Part shown: positions 1 to 10,033 of the stretch, in pieces
How the letters are laid out: every line of letters begins with the position of its first letter
How positions within the stretch are numbered: position 1 is the stretch's first letter
Source: Bryobacteraceae bacterium
GTDB taxonomy: Bacteria > Acidobacteriota > Terriglobia > Bryobacterales > Bryobacteraceae
Assembly: GCA_025928545.1 (NCBI GenBank)
Contig: JAICJH010000023.1
Location: forward strand, 1 to 64,000
Length of the DNA stretch: 64,000 nucleotides
Direction of reading: 5' to 3'
Notes under the pieces: model-generated
What the model was told of the DNA's origin: nothing
Database searches by the model: none
What the model saw: the letters and a program-made list of their open reading frames with translations, nothing else
Made by a program: the position numbers and the translations under genes

Positions 1-3000
1 CGTCAGAACCTCCTCGGAAAGCGCGTCGATTACTCGGGCCGTTCGGTAATCGTCGTCGGTCCCGAACTGAAGCTGCACCAGTGCGGTCTTCCGAAGAAGA
101 TGGCGCTCGAACTGTTCAAGCCGTTCATTTATCACCGGCTCGAACAGCGCGGCCATTGCACCACGATCAAGCAGGCGAAAGAATTGGTGGAACAGCAGGA
201 TCCGGTCGTTTGGGACATCCTCGAAGAAGTCATCAAAGACCATCCGATTCTGCTCAACCGCGCTCCCACGCTGCACCGTCTGGGCATCCAGGCTTTCGAG
301 CCGGTGCTGGTGGAAGGCAAGGCGCTCAAGATTCACCCGCTGGTCTGCACCGCGTTCAACGCGGATTTCGACGGCGATCAGATGGCGGTCCATATTCCGC
401 TGTCGCCCGAAGCCCAGATTGAAGCGGCCACGCTGATGCTGGCGGCCAACAATATTCTGTCGCCCGCGCACGGCGGACCGGTTGCCATTCCGACTCAGGA
501 CATGGTGCTCGGCTGCTACTACCTGACCAAGCAGCGCCCCGGCGCGAAGGGCGAAGGCCGTACATTCGCCTCGACCGACGACGTTCTGATTGCGCTCGAA
601 ATGGGCGAAGTCGAAACGCTCACCCCGATCAAACTCCGCTACACGGGCAAAGTTATCGACCTGACCAAGGCATTCGATAACCAGAACATCATGCACACGG
701 AGCCGATCGAGTTCGTGAAGCAGTACATGGACACGACTGTCGGCCGCGTCATCCTTAACGATCACCTGCCCGAAGCAATGCCGTTCATCAACGGTCTGCT
801 GAAGAAGAAGGGCCTCGGCGTTCTGGTGCATTATTGCTACCTCAAGTTCGGCCTGAAGACCACGGTCGACATGCTGGATGAGATCAAGAATCTCGGCTTC
901 CTGTATGCGACGCGCGCCGGTATCTCGATCGGCGTCGACGACATGGTGGTGCCGAGCGTGAAGAAGGAACTGGTTAAGAACGCGGAGACGGAAGTCATCG
1001 CGGTGGAAGCCCAGTATCAGGACGGCGCGATCACTCACGGTGAGCGCTACAACAAGATCATCGAAATCTGGTCGCGTGTGACCGAAAAGGTTTCCGATGA
1101 AATGTTCAGCGCGATGGAAGAGGACGACCGGACAGGCCGTTATCTCAATCCGATTTACATCATGGCCGATTCCGGCGCCCGCGGATCGAAACAGCAGATC
1201 CGTCAGCTCTCCGGTATGCGCGGTCTGATGGCGAAGCCGTCGGGCGAAATCATCGAAACTCCGATTACCGCCAACTTCCGCGAAGGCCTGAACGTGTTGC
1301 AGTACTTCATCTCGACGCACGGCGCCCGTAAGGGTCTGGCCGATACGGCGCTCAAGACGGCCGATTCAGGCTATCTGACCCGCCGCCTGGTCGACGTGGC
1401 GCAGGACGTGATCATCACCGAAATGGATTGCGGCACCACGGAAGGCATTGTGGTGGAACCGATCATCGAATCGGGTGAAATCATCGAAGCTTTGCGCGAC
1501 CGTATTGTGGGCCGCGTTGCGCTCGAAGATCAGCGCGATTACGAGAACAACCTGATCGTTGCCGTCAATCAGGAAATCACCGAAGAACTTGCCGGCCAGA
1601 TTCAGGCAGCTGGTATCGAGCGCGTCAAAATTCGCTCGGTGCTGACTTGCGAATCGAAGCGCGGTGTTTGCGTGGCCTGCTACGGGCGCAACCTGGCGAC
1701 AGGACGTCTGGTGGAACGCGGAGAAGCTGTCGGCGTCATTGCCGCGCAGTCGATCGGCGAACCGGGCACGCAGCTCACAATGCGTACGTTCCACATCGGT
1801 GGTACGGCGTCGCGAATTTCCGAACAGTCCAAACAGGACGCGAAATCGGATGGATTTGCGAAGTACCTGAACGTTCAGTGGGTGCATAACGAAAAGGGCG
1901 AAATCATCTCGATGAATCGCTCCGGTATTCTGGCGATCGTCGACGATAAGGGCCGCGAAAAAGAACGCTACCCGGTGGTCTACGGCGCCCGCATCACCGT
2001 GGCCGACGGCGACCCCGTGAAGCAGAATATGGATCTGCTCGAGTGGGATCCGTATACGTTCTCGATCCTGACCGAAGTTTCCGGCACGGTTCACTTCAAG
2101 GATCTGCAGGAGGGCATCACGCTCGCCGAGCAGGTGGACGAAGTCACCGGTATGTCGCAGCTGGTTGTGACCGATTCTCCCGACGAGAAACGGCAGCCGA
2201 TGGTGCAGGTGAAGGGACCGGACGGGCAGCGCAAGTACCTCATGCCGACCCATGCTCACCTCATGGTTCGCGATGGCGACGATGTTCACGCCGGCGACGT
2301 GCTCGCGAAGATTCCGCGCGAAACAACCAAGACCAAGGACATCACGGGCGGTCTGCCGCGCGTCGTGGAATTGTTCGAAGCGCGCAAGCCGCGTGAAGCC
2401 GCCATTATGGCGGAGATCAACGGCATCGTGAAGTACGGCGAACTGGCGAAAGGTCTGCGCCGGATCTACATTGTGGGCGACGATGGCGAAGAGCGCGAAT
2501 ATTCGCTCCCGCGCGGCGTGCATATCAATGTTCAGGAAGGCGAGCGCGTGGTAGCCGGCGATCCGCTGATGGATGGTCCGCGCAATCCGCACGACATTCT
2601 GGATGTTCGCGGCGAGAAGGAACTTCAGAAGTATCTCGTTAATGAAATCCAGGAAGTTTATCGTCTGCAGGGTGTGAACATCAACGATAAGCACCTTGAG
2701 GTCATCTCGCGTCAGATGATGCGCTGGATCCGGGTGGAAGATATCGGCGATACGGAATTCCTGCCAGAAGAAGTGGTGGATAAATTCAAGTTCCGGCTCG
2801 AAAACCAGAAGGTGGAAGAAGCGGGCGGGCGTCCGGCGCAGGGCAAGGCAGTACTGCTCGGCATCACGAAGGCTTCGCTTTCGACCGATTCGTTCATTTC
2901 TGCCGCATCCTTCCCGGAAACGACCAGGGTACTCACCGAAGCCGCGATCAACGGCAAGGTGGATTACCTGCGCGGCCTAAAGGAGAACGTGATCATGGGC

Positions 3001-3189
3001 CGTCTGGTTCCGGCTGGTACGGGCATGACGTTCTATCGGGGCGTGAAGATTGCCGGTGAGGATATCGTGGAAGAGCCGATTCCGGAGCCGACACTTGATG
3101 CGCTGGCTGGTTACGAAGACGAAGCGAGACTCACCTATACCGGTGGGCTGAGCGAGACCGGGCCGGGCGAAGAGAACCTGGCCGAGTAA
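1..3189 (+). CDS. rpoC: RNA polymerase beta' subunit, 5'-truncated by window edge
   Basis: Catalytic beta' subunit of RNA polymerase. The open frame runs in from base 1 ([20 protein letters not shown] is standard beta' sequence), so the ATG at 100 is internal and the true start lies upstream of the window. 1062 residues are visible. The Mg2+-binding [12 protein letters not shown] motif is at visible residues 120-131 with Asp 122, 124 and 126. The four Cys of the second zinc site are at 477, 550, 557 and 560. The C-terminus is complete and is followed by a good intrinsic terminator. A 28-codon stretch at 2422-2505 has a decayed copy at 4040-4123. Confidence 0.98.
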   Translation, partial: RQNLLGKRVDYSGRSVIVVGPELKLHQCGLPKKMALELFKPFIYHRLEQRGHCTTIKQAKELVEQQDPVVWDILEEVIKDHPILLNRAPTLHRLGIQAFEPVLVEGKALKIHPLVCTAFNADFDGDQMAVHIPLSPEAQIEAATLMLAANNILSPAHGGPVAIPTQDMVLGCYYLTKQRPGAKGEGRTFASTDDVLIALEMGEVETLTPIKLRYTGKVIDLTKAFDNQNIMHTEPIEFVKQYMDTTVGRVILNDHLPEAMPFINGLLKKKGLGVLVHYCYLKFGLKTTVDMLDEIKNLGFLYATRAGISIGVDDMVVPSVKKELVKNAETEVIAVEAQYQDGAITHGERYNKIIEIWSRVTEKVSDEMFSAMEEDDRTGRYLNPIYIMADSGARGSKQQIRQLSGMRGLMAKPSGEIIETPITANFREGLNVLQYFISTHGARKGLADTALKTADSGYLTRRLVDVAQDVIITEMDCGTTEGIVVEPIIESGEIIEALRDRIVGRVALEDQRDYENNLIVAVNQEITEELAGQIQAAGIERVKIRSVLTCESKRGVCVACYGRNLATGRLVERGEAVGVIAAQSIGEPGTQLTMRTFHIGGTASRISEQSKQDAKSDGFAKYLNVQWVHNEKGEIISMNRSGILAIVDDKGREKERYPVVYGARITVADGDPVKQNMDLLEWDPYTFSILTEVSGTVHFKDLQEGITLAEQVDEVTGMSQLVVTDSPDEKRQPMVQVKGPDGQRKYLMPTHAHLMVRDGDDVHAGDVLAKIPRETTKTKDITGGLPRVVELFEARKPREAAIMAEINGIVKYGELAKGLRRIYIVGDDGEEREYSLPRGVHINVQEGERVVAGDPLMDGPRNPHDILDVRGEKELQKYLVNEIQEVYRLQGVNINDKHLEVISRQMMRWIRVEDIGDTEFLPEEVVDKFKFRLENQKVEEAGGRPAQGKAVLLGITKASLSTDSFISAASFPETTRVLTEAAINGKVDYLRGLKENVIMGRLVPAGTGMTFYRGVKIAGEDIVEEPIPEPTLDALAGYEDEARLTYTGGLSETGPGEENLAE

Positions 3190-3213
3190 GCCGTTTTACA
3201 AAACGAACCTGGA

Positions 3214-3246
3214 GCCGGGCCGCCCGTGAGGGTTGCCCGGCTTTTT
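3214..3246 (+). terminator. rpoC intrinsic terminator
   Basis: Stem GCCGGGC (3214-3220) pairs perfectly with GCCCGGC (3235-3241) across a 14-nt loop and is followed by TTTTT at 3242-3246. It begins 25 nt after the rpoC stop, as expected for the end of the rpoBC transcription unit. Confidence 0.85.
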
Positions 3247-3319
3247 ATTTGGGGTGCCGTTGCCTTTAGAAGACGACGCCTCAGCAGCTCGGGCGGCAGT
3301 ATTCGGAGAACCGCGTTGA

Positions 3320-3652
3320 TTATGCGGCTCGATGGGTTTCCGCGCGCCTGATCCACCTCGCAATCTCAGTCGTGGTAGCGCCAATGGATAGCAGCGATCG
3401 CATCATAAGGTCGAGCGACACGGAGCGGTCACCCGCTTCCATCTTGGCCACGCGGGACTGGCTCGACCCCAACCGGTCTGCAAGCGCAGCCTGCGTCATC
3501 CCACCGCGTTCCCGAAGTTCACGCACTCCGCCGGCGAGAGCGAGCTTCATTTCCAGAAACCGGCTCTCTTCCTCGCTTAGCTGCAAGAATCCGGCGGCGT
3601 CACTAATCACCCAGCCCGCACGTTCCAATCGCTTCTTCTTATCCCTGGTCAT
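3320..3652 (-). CDS. HigA-like XRE family antitoxin
   Basis: Putative DNA-binding antitoxin of 110 aa. I start it at the ATG at 3652 (MTRDKKKRLERAG) because longer in-frame extensions overlap the toxin gene and do not look like protein. A helix-turn-helix of the Cro/C1 type is seen in the middle (MTQAALADRLGSSQSRVAKME), preceded by a helical segment typical of HigA2-type antitoxins. The toxin gene ends at 3655, leaving a 2-nt gap, in toxin-first order as in higBA. It probably represses its own operon through the inverted repeat at 4014-4031. Confidence 0.82.
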   Translation of the reverse strand: MTRDKKKRLERAGWVISDAAGFLQLSEEESRFLEMKLALAGGVRELRERGGMTQAALADRLGSSQSRVAKMEAGDRSVSLDLMMRSLLSIGATTTEIARWIRRAETHRAA

Positions 3653-3654
3653 AG

Positions 3655-4005
3655 TCACTCCTTGCCAGCCATCGCCCGCAGATAAGCGCTCAGGCGTTTC
3701 CGGCAGATTTCCAGCGTCTTTGCCGGAGTTGTTGGTGTCTTTTTGCTGAAAACATCGAGGATTACGATTGCGTCCGGCGCGATGTAATACGCGATTCGCC
3801 ACGTCTGGTCGCGATCGACGATGCGTAATTCATGGCATTGGCCGCCGATCACCGACATCGGCCGCGAATGCGGCAGACCCAGAACCAGCCCCTGCTGTAA
3901 CTGCCTGAGCAGTAACCCGGCTTCCATACGGGCCTGGTCACCGAAGGGAGGCGTCTTAATCTATCCTTTCAGCCAAACCAGAGGCTTGTCGCGCCGGATT
4001 GTCAT
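3655..4005 (-). pseudogene. HigB/RelE-like (Gp49 family) toxin with in-frame amber codon
   Basis: Homolog of the Gp49-like HigB toxins, ribosome-dependent mRNA interferases. From the ATG at 4005 the frame reads MTIRRDKPLVWLKG, then TAG at 3963-3961, then IKTPPFGDQARMEAGLLLR and continues to 3655 without a shift. Family members carry Glu between WL-x-G and (I/V)KTPPF, so a single GAG to TAG change explains the stop. The rest (PHSRPM, CHELRI, WRIAYYI, VFSKKT) is well kept. Translation could restart at ATG 3927, giving 90 aa without the first beta strand. Loss of the toxin with retention of the antitoxin is the simplest reading; a sequencing error cannot be excluded. Confidence 0.75.
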
Positions 4006-4013
4006 CTCGACTC

Positions 4014-4031
4014 TATGTCTAATATGACATA
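4014..4031. promoter_or_regulatory. Candidate operator of the HigBA-like operon
   Basis: Perfect inverted repeat TATGTC-N6-GACATA, 9 nt upstream of the toxin ATG at 4005. Size and place fit autoregulation by the HTH antitoxin. The binding itself is inferred. Confidence 0.5.
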
Positions 4032-4039
4032 TCGCACCC

Positions 4040-4123
4040 GGCATCGTGAAGTACGGTGAACTGGGCATTGGCCTGCGCCGCACCTACATTGCGGGTGACG
4101 ACGGCGAAGCGCGCCAATAATCG
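4040..4123 (+). pseudogene. Decayed duplicate of an internal rpoC segment
   Basis: Read in frame, this stretch gives [20 protein letters not shown] then DGEARQ and a stop. The true rpoC at 2422-2505 gives [20 protein letters not shown] then DGEEREYS. By my count 70 of 84 bases match with no gap. rpoC Tyr codon TAT corresponds to TAA here. Weaker similarity may continue to about 4137. No other rpoC-like sequence was seen nearby. It lies in the same orientation about 850 nt past the rpoC stop, with the toxin-antitoxin pair in between. Confidence 0.8.
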
Positions 4124-4133
4124 ACGCGGCAAG

Positions 4134-4757
4134 TCATGACAGCGACGCGATTGCGCTTTCCAGTTCATCGAGGGCGCGGGCGAAGAAATGATCGGTCGCC
4201 TCGATGAACTGAAGAGTCTTCGGCTCGGCGAAGCCTTCGAACGCCTTCTCCAGTTGTTCCCTGGGGCCGTAGATATCGTTCGTGCTGTGGACGAAGTACT
4301 TCGGCAACCCACACGAGTTCAGGTAGTCGAAATGCCCGCTGGTCGGGAAGCCCACCGCAATCACGCGTCGGGGGCGAGGCTCGGGCAGCGTACATCCGAG
4401 GCGCAGCGCGATTCGCGAACCGAAGGAAAAACCCGCCAGCGAATATGGCAGGTCGGGGTAGCGGCCTCTGAGGAAGTCGAGCGCCGCACGGGCGTCTTCC
4501 ACCTCGTCCCGGCCATCGTGTGTTCCCTCGCTCAGGTTCACTCCCCGGAAGTTGAAACGCAGCACCACGGAGCCGGTGCGGCGCAATGCACGCGCTGTCC
4601 GGTATACAACCTTGTTATGCATTGTTCCGCCGAACAGCGGATGCGGATGACAGACCAGACAGGCTTCGACCGGGTCGCGTTCTTCAGGCTCTTCGAGCAG
4701 GCATTCGAGGCGTCCGGCAGGGCCGGCTACGAACAGCGATTCGATCCGGCGGGCCAT
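4134..4757 (-). CDS. Alpha/beta hydrolase (COG2945 type)
   Basis: Predicted cytoplasmic serine hydrolase of 207 aa, substrate unknown. The nucleophile elbow GFSFGS supplies the catalytic Ser, CHPHPLFGGTMHNKVV is the oxyanion-side motif typical of this family, Asp in STNDIYGP and His in ATDHFF complete the triad. The start ATG overlaps the TGA of the upstream yajQ-like gene by one base (TGATG), so the two are probably translationally coupled. It is the last gene of a globin-yajQ-hydrolase operon. Confidence 0.85.
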   Translation of the reverse strand: MARRIESLFVAGPAGRLECLLEEPEERDPVEACLVCHPHPLFGGTMHNKVVYRTARALRRTGSVVLRFNFRGVNLSEGTHDGRDEVEDARAALDFLRGRYPDLPYSLAGFSFGSRIALRLGCTLPEPRPRRVIAVGFPTSGHFDYLNSCGLPKYFVHSTNDIYGPREQLEKAFEGFAEPKTLQFIEATDHFFARALDELESAIASLS

Positions 4758-5257
4758 CAGTTGGTGCGGAAATTCGTGAACTGTATTTCGATACCGAAGT
4801 CGGAGCCTTTGAGCAGAGCAATGGCCTGCTGGAGAGTATCGCGGTCCTTGCCGGTGACGCGCACTACATCGCCCTGAATAGAGGCCTGCACCTTCAGCTT
4901 GCCGTCTTTAATCTTCTTGACGACGTCTTTGGCCTTTTCAATTGGAATCCCCTGCTGGAGGGTGACTTCCTGCCGGACCGAGGAACCGGCCGAAGGCTGC
5001 ACCACGCCGTAAGTGAAATTCTTCAGCGGCACGCCGCGCTTTACCAGCTTATTCTGCAGGATTTCCGTGATGGCTTTCAGTTTATAGTCGTCGGCACTGG
5101 CAAGAATGAGTTTCTTGTCTTTCTCATTCAGTTCGATGCTGGACTTGGAATCCTTAAGATCGAAGCGGGTAATGATTTCCTTCATGGCCTGCTGGATGGC
5201 GTTGTTCACCTCCGGCATGACGATTTCGGATACGACGTCGAAACTATTATCGGGCAT
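4757..5257 (-). CDS. yajQ: YajQ family cyclic-di-GMP/nucleotide-binding protein
   Basis: A 166-aa protein matching the YajQ/UPF0234 family along its length: MPDNSFDVVSEIVMPEVNNA at the start, ITRFDLKDSKSSIEL, the ASADDYKLKA segment and the C-terminal QASIQGDVVRVTGKDRD. Family members bind cyclic di-GMP or other nucleotides and act as effectors or chaperone-like factors in other bacteria; the role here is not shown. The upstream globin gene ends 1 nt before this start, and the downstream hydrolase overlaps its stop codon. Confidence 0.93.
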   Translation of the reverse strand: MPDNSFDVVSEIVMPEVNNAIQQAMKEIITRFDLKDSKSSIELNEKDKKLILASADDYKLKAITEILQNKLVKRGVPLKNFTYGVVQPSAGSSVRQEVTLQQGIPIEKAKDVVKKIKDGKLKVQASIQGDVVRVTGKDRDTLQQAIALLKGSDFGIEIQFTNFRTN

Positions 5258-5258
5258 T

Positions 5259-5630
5259 TCAGCTATTCATCATAAACGACGACATGCCGTCGAAGAAGCG
5301 GCGGAGGATGGCGTCGGCCTCGGCCGGCAATTGCGTTTCATCGAGAGCGCGCGTCATCACCTGCATCCAGCGGTCGCGCGCCGCCTGGTTGACCCTGAAC
5401 GGGAGATGGCGCATACGCAGCCGCGGATGTCCGCGTTCTTCGATATATGTGGGCGGTCCGCCAAAACGGCCGATCAGAAATGTGCGCATACGGTACTCGG
5501 CGCCCTCCAGATCGTCTTTGGGGTACATGGCGCCGAGGATGTCGTCGCCGGGCACCTGGCGGTAGAAGGCGGCGACAAGTCTATGGAACCCGTCTTCGCC
5601 GATTGTCTGATAAACCTCTTCTTCGAGCAC
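5259..5630 (-). CDS. Truncated hemoglobin, group II (GlbO/YjbI type)
   Basis: Small heme protein of about 123 aa. The helix F region RGHPRLRMRHLPF carries the proximal His and is diagnostic for the family; FYRQVPGDDILGAMYP and RFFDGMSSFMMNS also fit. Proteins of this kind bind O2 or NO. I use GTG at 5630 (LEEEVYQTIGEDGF follows) because it matches the family N-terminus and lies 7 nt after TACCAT; the longer frame to GTG 5702 would run into dnaG on the other strand. First gene of an operon with yajQ. Confidence 0.85.
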   Translation of the reverse strand: MLEEEVYQTIGEDGFHRLVAAFYRQVPGDDILGAMYPKDDLEGAEYRMRTFLIGRFGGPPTYIEERGHPRLRMRHLPFRVNQAARDRWMQVMTRALDETQLPAEADAILRRFFDGMSSFMMNS

Positions 5631-5658
5631 TGCGATAATGGTAACCGACCCGCCCCCG

Positions 5659-7383
5659 ATGGATTTCGCCCAGCATCTGAAAGCGCAGGTGGATATCGCC
5701 ACAGTGGTTGCCGACTACGTGCGTTTGCGCCGCATCGGCAACCGCTTGACAGGCCTGTGCCCGTTCCACAACGAAAAGACGCCCTCGTTTTCCATCTACG
5801 CCGATCACCAGTTTTTCAAGTGCTTCGGCTGCGACGCCAAGGGCGATGTTTTCAATTTCGTGATGATGATCGAAGGTCTCACGTTCTGGGAGGCGCTGAA
5901 GAAACTGGCTGAGCAGAATGGTATTCCACTGCCGAAGCAGTCTCTCGCCAGCGACGAGACCACGAAACTTCGAGCCGCGCTTTACGAGATGCATGAGATC
6001 GCGGCCGATCATTTCCGCGAGAATCTGGGGAGCAATGCGGGCGCATCTACCCGGGCGTATCTCAGCCAGCGCGGCGTAACAGCAGAGTCGATCCGGCAGT
6101 TTGGGATCGGATTGGCGGATTCCGGCGGACGTCTGCTGCGCATGCTGGAATCGCGGCGCTTTTCCAAAGAGCAGATGGAGGCGTCCGGCCTGGTGGGCCG
6201 CCGCGAGGACGGATCGCTGTACGAGCGTTTTCGCAACCGGCTGATGTTTCCGATCCACAGCGAGACCGGAAAAATTATTGCGTTTGGCGGGCGCGCGCTC
6301 GATCCGGAAGAGAAGGCGAAGTACATGAATTCGCCTGAAACCGAGATCTATAAGAAATCGCACGTTCTTTACAATCTGAATCGCGCCAAAAAAACCGCCA
6401 TGCAAACCGACCGCATGGTGCTGGTGGAAGGTTACATGGATGTGATTGGCGCGACGCAGGCCGGAGTCATCGAAGCGGTGGCGACTTGCGGCACGGCGCT
6501 GACCACGGAGCAGATTCGTGCGATGAAGCGGCACTCGCAGAATCTACAGCTGAATTTCGATCCGGATGCCGCAGGTTCGAAGGCGGCCGAGCGGTCGATT
6601 AAACTCCTGCTCGACGAGAGCATGCGTGTGCGGGTTGTGGAACTCGAAGGCGGGCTGGATCCCGATGAGTACTGCAAGAAACACGGGGCGGAGGCGTATC
6701 GCGCCCGCGTGGACAATGCGAAATCGTACTTCTACTGGCTGGCCGATCGCGCGCGCGGCAAGTTCAACATGCGCGAGCCCCAGGGACGCGTGGATGCATT
6801 TCAGTCATTGCTGCCGGCGATTCAGGGTCTGGCGAACAAGCTGGAGCGAAGCGTGGTGGCGACGGATCTGGCGGGTTACCTCGGCATCGAACAGGGCCTG
6901 GTTCTCGATCACTTCCGCAAGATGGCGGCGGACCGGGTGGAGCACGCGCCGATACTGAAGACGCAACCCACGGCGCACGCGACCGACCGCATCCTGCTGC
7001 CGCTACTGCTTGGGAACGAAGATGCGCGGCCGCAACTTGTGATAGCGCTGCAGGAAATGGCTGGACCGCGCTCGGGAAAGACGGGTCCGCTTTATGACAT
7101 CATCATGGCGATGCACGAAGCGGGTGAGGCCATTACGTTTAACTCGGTTCACGAGAGGCTGCCCGCAGAGCAGCAGGCACTGTTGCAGGCGATTGTCCTC
7201 GATGCCGCAAATGCCGGAGCCACTCTCGAGGATGGGCTTGCCTGCATCGCGGCCTGGAAACGGGAAACGCATGGCGAGACGCAGCGGGATTTAAAGGCAC
7301 AGATCAAGCAAGCGGAACGTGAGGGGCGATTCGAAGACGCCCTGCGCCTGATGAAGAATCTGGGAAATCACCCGAAATCCTGA
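5659..7383 (+). CDS. dnaG: DNA primase
   Basis: Makes RNA primers at the replication fork together with DnaB. About 574 aa. The CHC2-type zinc finger is seen near residues 35-60 (CPFHNEKTPSF then CFGCDAKGDVF), followed by the RNA-polymerase domain and the TOPRIM core (LVEGYMDVIGA with catalytic Glu, LNFDPDAAG with the DxD acids). The C-terminal helicase-binding part is short but present. MDFAQHLKAQVDI at 5659 matches the usual primase N-terminus; the in-frame ATG at 5638 adds seven residues. rpoD follows after 142 nt, the common dnaG-rpoD order. Confidence 0.96.
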   Translation: MDFAQHLKAQVDIATVVADYVRLRRIGNRLTGLCPFHNEKTPSFSIYADHQFFKCFGCDAKGDVFNFVMMIEGLTFWEALKKLAEQNGIPLPKQSLASDETTKLRAALYEMHEIAADHFRENLGSNAGASTRAYLSQRGVTAESIRQFGIGLADSGGRLLRMLESRRFSKEQMEASGLVGRREDGSLYERFRNRLMFPIHSETGKIIAFGGRALDPEEKAKYMNSPETEIYKKSHVLYNLNRAKKTAMQTDRMVLVEGYMDVIGATQAGVIEAVATCGTALTTEQIRAMKRHSQNLQLNFDPDAAGSKAAERSIKLLLDESMRVRVVELEGGLDPDEYCKKHGAEAYRARVDNAKSYFYWLADRARGKFNMREPQGRVDAFQSLLPAIQGLANKLERSVVATDLAGYLGIEQGLVLDHFRKMAADRVEHAPILKTQPTAHATDRILLPLLLGNEDARPQLVIALQEMAGPRSGKTGPLYDIIMAMHEAGEAITFNSVHERLPAEQQALLQAIVLDAANAGATLEDGLACIAAWKRETHGETQRDLKAQIKQAEREGRFEDALRLMKNLGNHPKS

Positions 7384-7525
7384 TCTCCGGATGCAACATT
7401 AAGATTGCCTCGAACACAGGGTTTTAGCCAGGCTGTGTCGTTCAATCGTTGTACAATGTGACTAATTGCACGCTGGCATGCACGCCGGAAGCCGTTAGTT
7501 CGGGTGGCACGAGGTCGCCCGAATC

Positions 7526-9217
7526 ATGAGGGATCTATCAGTGGCGGAGGACAATTTTGAAGCCGTCGATCCGCTTGCTCAGGTGAGCAAGGAAGGCGCA
7601 CTTGCGATCTTCGACGATGAGCCGGACATTCTCCCGCAGGACATTGAAGAAATTCCCGGTGGACTCGACAGCGCGCTGATTGTAACTACGGGATTCGACG
7701 GACTGGATGGCAAAGTCGACGAGCGGCGCTTCGATGAAGCCGACGACGTTTTCGATGCCGATCCGTTGGACAAGACTCACGACCCGGTTCGCCTTTACCT
7801 GCGCGAAATGGGTTCGGTGAAGCTTCTCAACCGCGAAGGCGAAATCGGAATTGCGCGGCGCATTGAGCGCGGCCAGAGAAAAGTTCGTCGCACTCTCTCG
7901 CATTGCCCGGTAGTGATTCAGGAACTGATTCGCCTGGGAAGCGAGATACAGGAAGGAAGGCTGGAGGCGAGATCCGTGCTCCAGATCAGCGATCCTGAAA
8001 CCGAGGTTGAGGACGAAGACGAGCCTGGTGAGCAGGTGCAGGATCCGGGCACTGTGGACGCCATGATTGCCGATTGCGAGGAATTGACGGCGCTGGGCCG
8101 CAGGTTTCTGCAAATGCGCCAGCGGCTGGTCGCCGTGCCGCGTCAAAGCAAGCCGAAACAGAATCGTCGTCTCAGATGGGAACTGGCGCGTCTGGCAGTC
8201 CGCATTTCGCGCATCGCCTGCGCCATACCGCTGCAGCATGCGGCGGTGAAGGTTCTGATCGGATCGCTGCGGCGCGCGGTGGATGAAGTACGACCGATTG
8301 AACAGCAGATTGCGCGCAATCATCGGGCGATTGAAGCTGCGGCCAGGAAAGCGGACCAGCTCCGCGAGTTACGCCGGGAACAGCGCCAGCTGGCGGACGC
8401 GATGAAAGGCCTGGAGGAGAAATACGGCGCTCCGGCTACGGAAATGCGGCGCGCGCTCGAACTCGTGAATCGCGCCGATCATGAAGCGGAATCGGCGCGA
8501 CAGGAACTCATTGAGGCGAATCTGCGTCTGGTGGTCAGTATCGCCAAGCGCTACAACAATCGTGGCCTGCATTTTCTGGATCTGATCCAGGAGGGCAATA
8601 TCGGTCTGATGAAAGCGGTGGAGAAATTCGAGTACCGGCGCGGGTACAAATTTTCCACGTACGCAACGTGGTGGGTGCGTCAGGCAATCACCCGCGCGAT
8701 TGCGGATCAGGCGCGCACGATTCGAATTCCGGTTCACATGATCGAGACCATCAATCGGCTGGTGCGGACGTCACGCGCGCTGGTACAGGAACTGGGCCGC
8801 GAACCAGCGAATGAGGAATTGGCGGAGAAGATGGGGATGCCGGTGCAAAAGATCCGGAAGGTGATGCGGATCGCGCAGGAGCCGGTGTCGCTGGAAACTC
8901 CGGTTGGCGAAGAAGACGAATCGCACCTTGGCGATTTTATCGTGGATCAGGCGCACCAGTCGCCGGCCGAGCAGATGGTGAATGTGAACCTGCACGATCA
9001 GACCGCGGAAGTTCTGAAGAGCCTTTCGCCGCGGGAAGAGAAGATCATTCGCCTGCGTTTTGGGCTGGAAGACGGCAGCGAGCACACGCTGGAAGAAGTG
9101 GGGTCGAGCTTTGCCGTGACCCGGGAGCGCATTCGCCAGATCGAAGCGAAGGCACTGCGGAAACTCAGGCATCCGAGCCGCAGCTACCGGTTGAAGACGT
9201 TTCTGGAAGAAGGCTGA
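7526..9217 (+). CDS. rpoD: Primary sigma factor (sigma-70)
   Basis: Housekeeping sigma factor of 563 aa. Region 1.2 is [20 protein letters not shown], followed by a long non-conserved insert as in primary sigma factors. Region 2 is [20 protein letters not shown] to [20 protein letters not shown], which melts the -10 element. Region 3 follows [16 protein letters not shown]. Region 4 ends in [19 protein letters not shown] for -35 recognition. A TACAAT hexamer at 7452-7457 in the gap after dnaG may belong to its own promoter, but I see no good -35. Confidence 0.97.
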   Translation: MRDLSVAEDNFEAVDPLAQVSKEGALAIFDDEPDILPQDIEEIPGGLDSALIVTTGFDGLDGKVDERRFDEADDVFDADPLDKTHDPVRLYLREMGSVKLLNREGEIGIARRIERGQRKVRRTLSHCPVVIQELIRLGSEIQEGRLEARSVLQISDPETEVEDEDEPGEQVQDPGTVDAMIADCEELTALGRRFLQMRQRLVAVPRQSKPKQNRRLRWELARLAVRISRIACAIPLQHAAVKVLIGSLRRAVDEVRPIEQQIARNHRAIEAAARKADQLRELRREQRQLADAMKGLEEKYGAPATEMRRALELVNRADHEAESARQELIEANLRLVVSIAKRYNNRGLHFLDLIQEGNIGLMKAVEKFEYRRGYKFSTYATWWVRQAITRAIADQARTIRIPVHMIETINRLVRTSRALVQELGREPANEELAEKMGMPVQKIRKVMRIAQEPVSLETPVGEEDESHLGDFIVDQAHQSPAEQMVNVNLHDQTAEVLKSLSPREEKIIRLRFGLEDGSEHTLEEVGSSFAVTRERIRQIEAKALRKLRHPSRSYRLKTFLEEG

Positions 9218-9251
9218 AAAAGCGGGAACGGCTGCCGACAGGCGTCCGGGT

Positions 9252-10010
9252 TCACGGTTTCTTCTTCGCAGCCAGGGCTTTCACTTCCGCCGGAAGGTCA
9301 AAACGGCCTTCGGGAATTTTGCCGTTGTACACCACTTTGGCGATATGGAGCGACATGTTCTGTCCCATGGCACTCTGGGTCATCAGAAATGGTGTCTGGA
9401 TGCCGTCGACAGCACGGTAATCTCCCAGCGTCATTTCCACCGGAATGTCGCCGAGCGCGGTAGGCAAAGTCTGCGTCATTTTCACGAGCAGTCCTGAATC
9501 GCGATCGAAATAGAACTGTTCGACGCTGGCGCCGCGGGTGGGCGTCATGGCGACTTTCCACGCCGGCTTGCCGTTGACATCCTCCGAGCCGGCGGTCACG
9601 GCGGATTTGTAGTAATCTTTCCAATCGCCCAAAACCGACATGCGCGAGGCGCGTCTTGTGGCTTCCAGTTCCTCCCCCTCTTTGATCCGCGGACCCTGGA
9701 GCAGATTGGACTCCCACGCCACTTCACCGTCAAATCCCTCTTCCAGCTTGCCGATTCCCGCCAATTCAATCTGAGTGTATGACTTGACGCCTTGCTGGTA
9801 GATTTCCAGCGGCCCGGAAATATTGTGCCCGGTGAGTTCCACCGTGCCCGTCATGATGGCGGTTTGCGCCCGCTCAATAGCCTTAGCGCCACCTTCGCTC
9901 TCGATGCAGCGCCGGATCAGGGCCTCCCCCTGCGGCAGAACGCCAGCCGGTGGATCGGCGGCAAAGACAAGCGCCGCAGTCAGGCCCAAAAGGAAAGCGG
10001 TCCGCGTCAT
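9252..10010 (-). CDS. Exported LolA-like protein of unknown function
   Basis: A 252-aa protein with an N-terminal signal peptide (MTRTAFLLGLTAALVFAADP). The body has the alternating strand pattern of LolA/outer-membrane lipoprotein-sorting-like proteins: IESEGGAKAIERAQTAIMTG at the start, YQQGVKSYTQIEL and FDRDSGLLVKMTQTL later. Such proteins are abundant in Acidobacteria and are usually of unknown role. It is convergent with rpoD and lies downstream of murB on the same strand, separated from it by a hairpin terminator. Confidence 0.75.
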   Translation of the reverse strand: MTRTAFLLGLTAALVFAADPPAGVLPQGEALIRRCIESEGGAKAIERAQTAIMTGTVELTGHNISGPLEIYQQGVKSYTQIELAGIGKLEEGFDGEVAWESNLLQGPRIKEGEELEATRRASRMSVLGDWKDYYKSAVTAGSEDVNGKPAWKVAMTPTRGASVEQFYFDRDSGLLVKMTQTLPTALGDIPVEMTLGDYRAVDGIQTPFLMTQSAMGQNMSLHIAKVVYNGKIPEGRFDLPAEVKALAAKKKP

Positions 10011-10033
10011 GATTTCAGGGTAAGCTATCGGGA

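Noticed and set aside
1366..2694. 442-aa minus-strand open frame in rpoC
   Set aside because: Antisense shadow of rpoC produced by high-GC codon bias.
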